From Shimia sp. SK013 (GTDB lineage: Bacteria; Pseudomonadota; Alphaproteobacteria; Rhodobacterales; Rhodobacteraceae), in NCBI RefSeq assembly GCF_001292625.1, contig NZ_LAJH01000009.1, positions 248,001 through 312,000 of the forward strand: 64,000 nt of DNA. Direction: 5' to 3'. The notes below the pieces were generated by a model. That model made no database searches. It was not told where the DNA came from and saw only the letters and a list, made by a program, of their open reading frames with translations. Shown in pieces: positions 27,807 through 39,961 of the stretch; the first letter of the stretch is position 1; each line of letters opens with the position of its first letter. A program made the position numbers and the translations under genes.

Positions 27807-28756
27807 GCCGAACAGCTGGCCCCGCCAAGCACGCAAAACTTGGCACAATGCGGATGGTTGAGCGCAACGTCGCGCTCGGCCTCCGCCAAGGTGGCACCCA
27901 TGTCGAATTGCGGGTCATACGGAAGCAGCGTGCAGGCGATGACCGAAGGGGCATCAGCGCCCTTGTGGCGCACCACCATGCGGGAATTTGAACACATGAC
28001 CTCGGTTGGGGATTTGTTCAGGATCGACCAGCAATCCGTGGTGATTTCCGGCACATCCACAGTTTCGTCCATTTCCGGAAAAAGCATTGTGTTTGCAGGA
28101 CTTTGCGCATCGATATCAAAGCGTTCATCCGCGAAAAGTTGCGCGTAGCCAGTTCGCGAATCTGCGTCGCTTTCGCCCCAGACAGTGCGGCCAGCAACCG
28201 CCATTCTAAAGCCTTCGTCGCGCAGCCACCGCATGCCTTGAAGGGTGCGCTCAAAGCTTCCGGATCCGCGTTCTTTGTCGTGTAAATCAGCGCCGTAATG
28301 GTCCACGGAAATACGGAAGGTTAGCTTGTCGCGGTAGGTGTCCTTTAGAGATTGAAGACCCTCCTTGACGCGTTTTCGCATCATCGGCTGCATGGCATTG
28401 GTGAGGATCAGAACCTCATAGCCTCGCTCCAGCGCGCGGCGGGTCATGTCGACCATTTCAGGGTTCATGAAGGGCTCACCGCCCGTAAACCCGATCTCAC
28501 GCACACCCCAGTTTCGATCCTCCAGTTGATCGAGGTAGCTCGAGACTTCGTCCGTCGTGAGATAGACAAGCGCGTCATTGCTGGGTGAGGACAGGATATA
28601 ACAATTCTCGCACTCGATATTGCACAGCGTGCCGGTGTTGAACCAAAGGGTCTGCGGGTCCGTGAGTGATACGGTTGCGCGCGTGTCGCCTTTGGCCGTC
28701 AGATGGGGGTCCACAAATTTAGCTGAGAGCGGGAGCGGGGTCGCGTGGTCTTTCAT
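27803..28756 (-). CDS. Radical SAM protein with cysteine-rich C-terminus
   Basis: 317-residue radical S-adenosylmethionine enzyme. The 4Fe-4S motif is C45-x3-C49-x2-C52 (CNIECENC), followed by the SAM-binding G-G-E-P (92-95). The C-terminal third carries further cysteines (in DCWSIL, VMCSN, ACTLL, HCAKFC and GGASCSA), suggesting an auxiliary cluster of SPASM type. No peptide substrate or partner gene is evident nearby. I do not recognise the specific reaction. Confidence 0.85.
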   Translation of the reverse strand: MKDHATPLPLSAKFVDPHLTAKGDTRATVSLTDPQTLWFNTGTLCNIECENCYILSSPSNDALVYLTTDEVSSYLDQLEDRNWGVREIGFTGGEPFMNPEMVDMTRRALERGYEVLILTNAMQPMMRKRVKEGLQSLKDTYRDKLTFRISVDHYGADLHDKERGSGSFERTLQGMRWLRDEGFRMAVAGRTVWGESDADSRTGYAQLFADERFDIDAQSPANTMLFPEMDETVDVPEITTDCWSILNKSPTEVMCSNSRMVVRHKGADAPSVIACTLLPYDPQFDMGATLAEAERDVALNHPHCAKFCVLGGASCSA

Positions 28757-28892
28757 GTGCCTGTCACTTCTTTTTGGTGCAACGGAGGTAGCCGTTAAGT
28801 GGCCAACTGGTAAAGACCTTTGCGGATGGGTGACACAGTTGTGATGCGCGCTTGCGATGATACTATCGGGGTGCTACATCCAAGTTAACGGC

Positions 28893-28910
28893 TTCGTTAG
28901 CGCTAACGAA
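28893..28910. promoter_or_regulatory. LacI-type operator in front of zwf
   Basis: A perfect 18-base palindrome, TTCGTTAGCGCTAACGAA, centred on CG, 60 bases before the zwf start codon. LacI/GalR-family operators are typically palindromes with a central CG pair of this kind. Its position suggests sugar-responsive repression of zwf-pgl-pgi. No LacI gene is present in this window. Confidence 0.75.
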
Positions 28911-28970
28911 TTTCAAAATGAACGTTGCTTGGGCTGGAATGGCCTGGCGATGACAGGGAAGACAAACGAC

Positions 28971-30434
28971 ATGGTCTCGCGCACAATTCCAGTGGACTCA
29001 TTTGATCTGGTGGTGATCGGCGGAACAGGCGATCTTGCACGGCGCAAAATCCTGCCTGCTTTGTTCAAAAGATTTTGTTCTGGCCAGATGGCGTCCGAAA
29101 GCCGGTTGATTGGCGCTGCACGGCGGGCGTTTGACACAGATGGATATCGCGCGTTTGTCCGCGACGCTTTGCGCGAGTTCGCGGGCGAGATTGCCCTGGA
29201 CGAAGACGCGGTTGCGAAGTTCTGTGCCACGGTGGATTACGTGGCGATTGATGCGCGCGGCGACAACGGCTGGCAAGATTTGACGGATTTGATGGAGGCA
29301 GGGGCTGCACCCGATGCGGTGCGGGCGTTCTACTTCTCGGTTGGTCCGGGCCTGTTTTCTGAAATTGCACAGAAACTGCAACGCTTTGGTTTGACCAATG
29401 AAGCCAGCCGGGTGGTGGTGGAAAAACCCTTCGGTCGGGATTTGGACAGCGCGCGGGCGCTTAATGCGCAGTTGGCGCGGTATTTTGACGAAAGCCAAAT
29501 CTATCGCATCGATCATTATCTCGGCAAAGAGACGGTTCAGAACCTGATGGCGGTGCGGTTTGGCAATATGCTGTTTGAACCGCTGTGGAATGCGCAATAC
29601 ATCGACCATATCCAGATCACCGTCGCAGAAACCGTGGGTGTCGAGGGGCGTGGCGAGTTTTACGATCGCGCCGGAACCATGCGGGACATGGTGCAGAACC
29701 ACCTGATGCAATTGCTGTGTTTGATTGCAATGGAGCCACCGGCGCATTTTGATCCTGATGCGGTGCGCGATGAGAAACTCAAGGTGATCCGTGCGCTTGA
29801 TGTGGTTCAACCACATCATATCGTGCGTGGGCAATACACAGCCTCGGACGGTGCGTTGAGCTATCGCGAAGACGTGGGCAATGAAAGATCCAAGACCGAG
29901 AGTTTCGTGGCCTTAAAATGCCATCTCAACAACTGGCGATGGGCGGGAACACCGTTTTATCTGCGCACTGGCAAGCGGTTGAGCCATCGCGACAGCGAAA
30001 TTACGGTTGTGTTCAAAGACACGCCGCATTCGATTTTTGGCCCCGAGGCCGGGCGGCATCGCAATGAGCTGACCATTCAGTTGCAGCCAAACGAAGGCAT
30101 AACGCTGGGTGTAACCATCAAAGAACCGGGGCCGGGTGGTATGCGGTTGGTGGATGTGCCGCTGGACATGAGTTTCGCTGAGGCGCTGGGGCCCAACGCG
30201 GACACGCCAGATGCCTATGAGCGGCTGATTATGGATGTGATCCGCGGCAATCAGACGTTGTTCATGCGCAATGATGAGGTCGAGGCCGCCTGGGCGTGGA
30301 CCGATCCGATTATCCGTGGCTGGGAAGCGCGCGGCGATGTGCCCAAACCTTATGATGCCTATAGCGCAGGGCCTGACGACGCCACGCTGATGATGCGCCG
30401 GGACGGGCGCGAATGGAAAGGACTGAGCAAGTGA
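28971..30434 (+). CDS. zwf: Glucose-6-phosphate 1-dehydrogenase
   Basis: First enzyme of the oxidative pentose phosphate and Entner-Doudoroff routes: glucose 6-phosphate to 6-phosphogluconolactone with NADP. 487 residues. The dinucleotide motif GGTGDLARRK is at 17-26, and the active-site signature RIDHYLGKE is present. I chose the ATG at 28971 (MVSRTIPVDSFDLV); an in-frame upstream extension would run across the operator palindrome. It overlaps pgl by four bases if the GTG start of pgl is used. Confidence 0.96.
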   Translation: MVSRTIPVDSFDLVVIGGTGDLARRKILPALFKRFCSGQMASESRLIGAARRAFDTDGYRAFVRDALREFAGEIALDEDAVAKFCATVDYVAIDARGDNGWQDLTDLMEAGAAPDAVRAFYFSVGPGLFSEIAQKLQRFGLTNEASRVVVEKPFGRDLDSARALNAQLARYFDESQIYRIDHYLGKETVQNLMAVRFGNMLFEPLWNAQYIDHIQITVAETVGVEGRGEFYDRAGTMRDMVQNHLMQLLCLIAMEPPAHFDPDAVRDEKLKVIRALDVVQPHHIVRGQYTASDGALSYREDVGNERSKTESFVALKCHLNNWRWAGTPFYLRTGKRLSHRDSEITVVFKDTPHSIFGPEAGRHRNELTIQLQPNEGITLGVTIKEPGPGGMRLVDVPLDMSFAEALGPNADTPDAYERLIMDVIRGNQTLFMRNDEVEAAWAWTDPIIRGWEARGDVPKPYDAYSAGPDDATLMMRRDGREWKGLSK

Positions 30435-31105
30435 ATTTCATCCCATATCCCGACGTAGACATGATGATGATGGACGTCGCCAACGTACTGGCGGACGATC
30501 TGGCCGAGGCCCTGCACACCAAAGACCGCGTGACCTTGGCTGTGCCAGGCGGCACAACGCCCGGACCTATTTTTGATGCGCTGAGCGCGGTGGATTTGCC
30601 GTGGGAGCGGGTCAATGTGATGCTGACCGATGAGCGTTGGGTGCCAGAAGACCATGAACGGTCCAACACCGCATTGGTCAAGGCGCGGCTTATTACCAAC
30701 CGCGCGGTCGGGGCGCGGTTCTTGCCGTTTTATGCGCCGTCCAAGCAGCCTGAAGATGTGTTGAGCGACGTGGAAGCGGCGTTGTTTGCCGCGATGCCGG
30801 TCGATGTGGCCTTGCTCGGTATGGGCGCGGATATGCACACGGCGTCGTTGTTTCCCGACAGCGACGGTCTTGTGGCGGCATTGGCGAACGACGCGCCAAT
30901 TTTGGTGCCGGTGCGCAAGCCGGATTTGCCCGACGTGCGGGTGTCGTTGTCAGCACGGGTGCTAAACAGCGCGATGCGCAAGCATCTGGTCATCAAAGGC
31001 GATGACAAGAAAGCCGCGCTCAAGGCGGCGGGTGATTTGTCGGTTGAGAAGGCCCCGATCAAAGCTGTGCTGAGCGGTGCAGACGTGCATTGGAGCAAAG
31101 GATAA
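30431..31105 (+). CDS. pgl: 6-phosphogluconolactonase
   Basis: Hydrolyses 6-phosphogluconolactone to 6-phosphogluconate. 224 residues from GTG 30431, which overlaps the zwf stop as GTGA; an ATG at 30413 inside zwf is the alternative. Family motifs: [27 protein letters not shown] and [15 protein letters not shown]. It is the second gene of the zwf-pgl-pgi operon. Confidence 0.94.
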   Translation: MNFIPYPDVDMMMMDVANVLADDLAEALHTKDRVTLAVPGGTTPGPIFDALSAVDLPWERVNVMLTDERWVPEDHERSNTALVKARLITNRAVGARFLPFYAPSKQPEDVLSDVEAALFAAMPVDVALLGMGADMHTASLFPDSDGLVAALANDAPILVPVRKPDLPDVRVSLSARVLNSAMRKHLVIKGDDKKAALKAAGDLSVEKAPIKAVLSGADVHWSKG

Positions 31106-31109
31106 CGCC

Positions 31110-32702
31110 ATGTGGACAGAATTGGACGCCATGTCGGAGGACGCGAAAACGCGTGCAATTGCAGATTTGTTTGGGGCCGATACAGCACGAGCGGAAGGGT
31201 TCTCGGTTGAGACCGACGGACTGTTGTTTGACTACTCCAAGACATCAATGGATTCGAACGGACGCGCTGCTCTTGTTGCGCTTGCCAAGGCCGCGGGAGT
31301 TGCCGAGAAACGGGCGTCGATGTTTGGCGGTGCGGCCATAAACGAAACCGAAGGGCGGGCGGTTTTGCATACCGCGCTGCGGGCTCTGGACGCGGACGCC
31401 GTCATGGTTGATGAGGCAAACGTGTTGCCTGAGGTGAACGCCACACGCGCGCGAATGAGTGCGCTGGCGGGGTCCGTGCGTGACGGCAGTTTTGGGCGCA
31501 TCACCGATGTGGTGAATATTGGCATCGGCGGCTCTGACCTTGGCCCTTTGATGGCTGTGCTGGCTCTGGCACCGTATCACGATGGACCGAAATGTCATTT
31601 CATTTCAAACGTGGATGGCGGCGATCTGACGGACACGTTGGCGGGGCTGGATCCGGCAAGCACGATGTTTATCGTCGCGTCCAAGACCTTTACCACCCAG
31701 GAAACATTGTTGAACGCCAAGTCCGCTTTGGCATGGGCAGGCGGTGAGGCGGCATTGGGCCGGTTTGTCGCAATTTCCACTGCGGTTGAAAAATGTGCCG
31801 AATTTGGCATCCCTGCCGAGCGGGTGTTTGGGTTTGAGGACTGGGTTGGTGGCCGCTATTCGATGTGGGGCCCGATCGGGTTCGCGATCATGTTGGCGAT
31901 TGGACCGGGGGCGTTTGAGAGCTTTCTGCGCGGCGCATACTCCATGGATCAGCATTTCCAGAACGCGGAGTTTGAGAAAAACATGCCGGTGATGCTGGCG
32001 CTGACGGGTATTTGGAACCAACAGGTGTGTGGCCATCCGACGCGTGCGGTGCTTCCTTATGAGCAACGCTTGGCGCGTCTGCCCGCGTATCTGCAGCAGT
32101 TGGAAATGGAATCAAACGGCAAGTCAGTTGCGCTGGACGGCAGTCCGCTGGACCGCGTGGCGGGACCGATTGTTTGGGGGGAACCCGGAACCAACGGCCA
32201 GCATGCGTTTTATCAATTGATTCACCAAGGGCAGCAGGTTGTGCCGTGCGAATTCTTGATTGGTGCCGAAGGACATGAGCCGGAGTTGATGGCGCATCAT
32301 CGGGCTTTGGTTGCAAACTGTCTGGCGCAGTCGGAAGCGCTGTTGCGCGGGCGCACCGAGGACGAAGCGCGGGCGCAGTTGGTTGAACAGGGCGTTGACG
32401 GAGCAAAGCTCGATCAACTGGCGAAACATCGGGTTTTCTCAGGCAATCGTCCGTCGACCACGTTACTCTATCCGCGTTTGACGCCCTATGTGTTGGGTCA
32501 GATCGTGGCGTTGTATGAGCATCGGGTTTTTGTCGAAGGCGTGATCTATGGCATCAATTCGTTTGACCAATGGGGCGTCGAATTGGGCAAAGAACTCGCA
32601 GGCGGGTTGGTGCCAGCGGTTGAAGGCCAGGATGTGCCGGAAGGCACAAGTGCGTCAACGGTACGCTTGTTAGAAAAGATACGGCACCACCGCGACAGGT
32701 AG
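31110..32702 (+). CDS. pgi: Glucose-6-phosphate isomerase
   Basis: Interconverts glucose 6-phosphate and fructose 6-phosphate. 530 residues. Recognised by [34 protein letters not shown] and the C-terminal [14 protein letters not shown] signature. The start ATG 31110 follows the pgl stop by four bases, with AAAGGA upstream. Its presence in the operon lets fructose 6-phosphate feed the Entner-Doudoroff pathway. Confidence 0.96.
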   Translation: MWTELDAMSEDAKTRAIADLFGADTARAEGFSVETDGLLFDYSKTSMDSNGRAALVALAKAAGVAEKRASMFGGAAINETEGRAVLHTALRALDADAVMVDEANVLPEVNATRARMSALAGSVRDGSFGRITDVVNIGIGGSDLGPLMAVLALAPYHDGPKCHFISNVDGGDLTDTLAGLDPASTMFIVASKTFTTQETLLNAKSALAWAGGEAALGRFVAISTAVEKCAEFGIPAERVFGFEDWVGGRYSMWGPIGFAIMLAIGPGAFESFLRGAYSMDQHFQNAEFEKNMPVMLALTGIWNQQVCGHPTRAVLPYEQRLARLPAYLQQLEMESNGKSVALDGSPLDRVAGPIVWGEPGTNGQHAFYQLIHQGQQVVPCEFLIGAEGHEPELMAHHRALVANCLAQSEALLRGRTEDEARAQLVEQGVDGAKLDQLAKHRVFSGNRPSTTLLYPRLTPYVLGQIVALYEHRVFVEGVIYGINSFDQWGVELGKELAGGLVPAVEGQDVPEGTSASTVRLLEKIRHHRDR

Positions 32703-32758
32703 CTTTTCATATAATCTATGAAGAGCGATGCGTTATGATGTCAACTTGATGTGATTTT

Positions 32759-32832
32759 TGGAGCGGGTAACGGGAATTGAACCCGTAACTAAAGCTTGGG
32801 AAGCTGCCGTGATACCTTTTCACCATACCCGC
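32759..32832 (-). tRNA. tRNA-Gly (CCC anticodon)
   Basis: Read on the minus strand, the acceptor stem is GCGGGTA/TACCCGC, with discriminator T and an encoded CCA end. The D arm is GTG/CAC, the anticodon loop is TTCCCAA (anticodon CCC), and the T arm is ACGGG-TTCAATT-CCCGT. The anticodon stem has one mismatch and one G-T pair in its outer part, which is acceptable. 74 bases including CCA. Confidence 0.95.
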
Positions 32833-32899
32833 GTCCGTGGGCTTGCTAGCTAGAGAGTTCGCGCGGCCGCGTCAATGGCCGCGCTGTTGGTTTTGACGC

Positions 32900-33616
32900 T
32901 TAGGCCGTGAGCGCACTCGCGTTGATCAGCGGCGTATCTTCGGTTTTCATGGTTTCCAGAATGTGGCCGTGCATCCGCTGTTTTTGCATGCCAAAAATCC
33001 CGCGCCCTTTGTTGAAGGATGCTGCGTAGTCCATGGCGGCCTTGAAGGTCGCGTTTGCGTCGGGCAGCGCTGCCATTAGAATGTTGTCTGCCGCGGCTTC
33101 TTCGGCGGTCAGGCGGCGTCCGGTGAGGGCCATTTCGTTAAAGCGGTGTTCGGGCACAGCTTTGCGGATGTATTTCACCATGGAGGGCAGGAAGGGGATG
33201 TTCACGTCCACCTCGGGGTAACAGAAATAACCGCGATCCGCGCGCATGAAGCGGAAGTCACAGCAGCTGGCAAGCATGGCGCCGTTGCCAAAGGCGTGGC
33301 CGGTGATCGCGGCGATGACCGGAACGGGCAGGGTCAGCAATTTGCCAAACACGGTGTTCATGTCGTGCAGGAAGGCTTGGATGTCCGCGCCTTTGCCGGA
33401 CTGCTGCGCGCCCATCATCCAGTTAAGGTCGATGCCCTGCGACCAGTTTTTCTCATCGGTCGAGGTGATGACAAGGGCACGAAGGGACCTGTCCTCCTCG
33501 ACCATTTTCAGCGCTTCGAGCATGGCCGCCGCAAAGGCAGGGTTTTGGCGGTTTTCGCCATTGCACAGCGTCAGTACGGCGGTTTTGCCAATGACTTCGT
33601 ATTGGGTGATCGACAT
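32900..33616 (-). CDS. Enoyl-CoA hydratase/isomerase family protein
   Basis: 238-residue crotonase-fold protein. The CoA-binding oxyanion regions are visible as NWSQGIDLNWM and GHAFGNGAMLASCCDFRFMR. The pattern around FCYPEVDVNIPFLPSM resembles delta3,delta2-enoyl-CoA isomerases, which shift double bonds during unsaturated fatty acid oxidation, more than hydratases. Single gene beside the tRNA. The exact reaction is inferred. Confidence 0.8.
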   Translation of the reverse strand: MSITQYEVIGKTAVLTLCNGENRQNPAFAAAMLEALKMVEEDRSLRALVITSTDEKNWSQGIDLNWMMGAQQSGKGADIQAFLHDMNTVFGKLLTLPVPVIAAITGHAFGNGAMLASCCDFRFMRADRGYFCYPEVDVNIPFLPSMVKYIRKAVPEHRFNEMALTGRRLTAEEAAADNILMAALPDANATFKAAMDYAASFNKGRGIFGMQKQRMHGHILETMKTEDTPLINASALTA

Positions 33617-33697
33617 GGGGGCTCCGAAACCTAATGGATTTCAGGCAGACTAGCGGCAGGCGACAGGCCGGACAATCGTGACCTGAGGGGAAGACGG

Positions 33698-34897
33698 TTA
33701 TGACGGCGCGTCGTCTTCGGGGAAAGGATGCAGGTTTTTGGGCGCATAGTCAGGCACGCCTTTGCGGCGTTCATAGGCAGACGGGTCAATCAAGCTGCCG
33801 GGGGGGATGTAGCGTTCCTGCGCCAAGGGCAGGTAGTAGCCAAACCAGCCTTTTTGATCGGGCCAACGGCTGCGTTTGGTCATTCGCGGAATGATTTCCA
33901 GTACGGGCCAGAACTTGCGCAACTTCATCTGGCTGTGGAGTGGTGCAAGCGCGTTGGGTTCGGAAATTTCCAATCCCATGCGTTCGGTGACCTTGTCCTT
34001 TTTGCCCAGCACGTAGCGGGCATAAAACGGCTCTCGGAACTCCAGCTTGTCCACGCCAAGGCCGTCGATTTCGTTGCGCATCCAGACCAGAGTGAGTTTG
34101 GACAGTCCGGCCTCACTTTCAGGAATCGAGCCTGCGACATCTGTGTGGGTTCCGGGGAACCAGACTTGGGTCACGTCCTGTTTGGGCGGGTTGGTTTTGG
34201 ATTTGAAACGGGTGCCGTGATAATCCTGACCTTCAGTCCAGAACTGATGGCGGAAGAACCGGCGGGTTTCATCAATGGAGAGCGCGTGGCGCACGGCCTT
34301 GACCGAGGGGTTTTCATCGACACTGGAGTTGGAGCCGAATTCGAGGAAAGTGCCCCATTTCAGACGGATGCGGACCATCGAGCTGACCGTGTCCCACAAC
34401 CCAAGGAAGCGGATCGAGGGACGGCGAATGTGGAAAAACTGCTCGGAAATTCGAAGCGGCGCATATGCCTCGCGCGGGGCGTCTTTGGGGATCTTGCGCC
34501 AGGTTTTGAACACCGGGCCGATCAGGTGCATTTCATGCGGTGCAACGAGGCCGAAATCGTTGATGAAACCCGCCAGCACACGCGCGGTATATGCCCCTCG
34601 CGAATAGCCAAAGAAATAAAGCCTGTCGCCTTCGCGGTAGTTTTCGCAGAGGAACTCGTAGGCGTGCATGACGTTCTTGTGCAGGCCAAGACCAGCGGCA
34701 AGTCCCAGAACAAGACGGGCTTTGGAAAACGGCGTTGTGGCAAACGGGCGGGTCGACAAAGTGCCAACGCCTGGCTCGTAATAGACCAGCTGATTGTCGT
34801 CGTGTTTCAGGCATTTGTAGAGCCGCAAAATGTTGCTCTCGTTTTTCTCAACCTCGTTGCCGGTGCCGTCAAAGCAGATGATAAGTTTGCGAGACAT
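33698..34897 (-). CDS. DUF2235 alpha/beta hydrolase
   Basis: 399-residue DUF2235 protein. The N-terminus KLIICFDGTGNEVEKNESNI and the nucleophile elbow G-Y-S-R-G-A-Y-T-A-R (Gx-S-x-G, near residue 100) are diagnostic. Relatives include Tle1 phospholipase effectors, but this protein has no secretion partner, immunity gene or VgrG nearby, and no signal peptide. It is probably a housekeeping cytoplasmic hydrolase. It lies 74 bases downstream of the ferredoxin-ASKHA gene, on the same strand. Confidence 0.85.
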   Translation of the reverse strand: MSRKLIICFDGTGNEVEKNESNILRLYKCLKHDDNQLVYYEPGVGTLSTRPFATTPFSKARLVLGLAAGLGLHKNVMHAYEFLCENYREGDRLYFFGYSRGAYTARVLAGFINDFGLVAPHEMHLIGPVFKTWRKIPKDAPREAYAPLRISEQFFHIRRPSIRFLGLWDTVSSMVRIRLKWGTFLEFGSNSSVDENPSVKAVRHALSIDETRRFFRHQFWTEGQDYHGTRFKSKTNPPKQDVTQVWFPGTHTDVAGSIPESEAGLSKLTLVWMRNEIDGLGVDKLEFREPFYARYVLGKKDKVTERMGLEISEPNALAPLHSQMKLRKFWPVLEIIPRMTKRSRWPDQKGWFGYYLPLAQERYIPPGSLIDPSAYERRKGVPDYAPKNLHPFPEDDAPS

Positions 34898-34971
34898 AAA
34901 ATGGGCTTTCTGAAAATGATTAAGGCGATCCTAATCGGATCGCCCTATACGTGCAAACCTTCAGTGTTTTG

Positions 34972-38707
<3,736 letters not shown>

Positions 38708-38708
<1 letters not shown>

Positions 38709-39865
38709 TGACACCTGCTGCACGTATTGCGACTGCGATTGAGTTGTTGGATGAAATCTTTGCGGGGGTTCCGGCGGAGAAATGTCTGACAGGTTGGGGG
38801 CGGCGCAATCGATTCGCAGGCTCCAAAGATCGGGCGGCGGTGCGTGATCATGTGTTTGACGGGCTGCGCCAACGTGCGTCCGCCGCGCAGGCAGGTGGCA
38901 GTGCCGACGGGCGCGGCGTCATGATTGGCGTGCTGCGCTTATCCGGCGTCGACCCCGAGTCGATGTTTACGGGCGAAGGCTATGCCGCCTCTGTTCTGAG
39001 CGATGAGGAACGGGATGTACAAACGGACGACGTAAGGCCATTGGACGTGCCTGCGTGGTTGGTTGACCCTTTGCGAGATAGTCTTGCCGACGAATTTGAC
39101 ACCACAATGGACGCAATCCGCGCGCGGGCTCCGGTGAGCCTGAGGGTCAATCTGCGTAAAGCTTCGATTTCGGAAGCACAGGCACAGCTGCGTGAGGACG
39201 GCGTCGAGACGGTGCCATTGTCGTTGGCAGACACCGCGCTGCAAGTGGTCCAAGGCCCTCGGCGCGTTGCCCAAAGTGCGGCGTATCGCGATGGGTTGGT
39301 GGAACTGCAAGACGCCTCAAGCCAGGCTGCAGTTGCATCGCTTTCGCTTCGTAACAATATGAAAATAATGGATTATTGCGCAGGTGGCGGTGGCAAAACG
39401 CTTGCTATGGCGGCGCTGTGTGATGGTCAGTATTTTGCCCATGACGCCAACCCTGTGCGACTTCGAGATTTGCCGGCGCGTGCCGAACGCGCGGGGATTT
39501 CCGTCCAAACACTTGAGGATGCCAGCTCTGAGGCTCCCTACGATCTGGTGTTTTGCGATGTGCCGTGTTCCGGCAGCGGCACCTGGCGGCGCACACCAGA
39601 TGCAAAATGGCGGTTCACGCAAGAGGATTTGTCCGAGTTGACCGACCTGCAGGCCGAGATATTGACCAAAGCGGCCGGTTTGGTCGCGCAGAACGGAACT
39701 TTGGTCTATGCGACGTGTTCGTTGTTGCAGGCTGAGAACGAAAATCAGCTGGCGCAATTTGTAAAGACACATGGCGACTGGACGGTCATCGCATCGCGCA
39801 GGTATCCAATGAACAGCGACGGCGATGGGTTTTTCGTGGCGCAGTTTCGGCGCGAGTCAGCCTAA
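38708..39865 (+). CDS. RsmB/NOP-family RNA cytosine-C5 methyltransferase
   Basis: 385-residue SAM-dependent methyltransferase. The SAM site is MDYCAGGGGKTLAMA, the Pro-Cys motif is FCDVPCSGSGTWRRTPDAKWR, and the second catalytic Cys is in YATCSLLQAENENQ. The N-terminal domain (1-140) is shorter than in full RsmB. The target could be 16S rRNA C967 or another rRNA/tRNA site. Translationally coupled to guaB by a one-base overlap. Confidence 0.88.
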
Positions 39866-39961
39866 AATCACGAAAAAGCGGTATTCCATTGCAGTGTTAA
39901 TGCGGGTTTAACAAAATCCGGATCATATTTGCGTTAACTGCAGGATTTTTTAGGTGTTCAA

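Noticed and set aside
33698-34897. DUF2235 protein as a type VI secretion lipase effector
   Set aside because: No VgrG, PAAR, adaptor or immunity gene in the neighbourhood; stand-alone DUF2235 proteins are common in this group.
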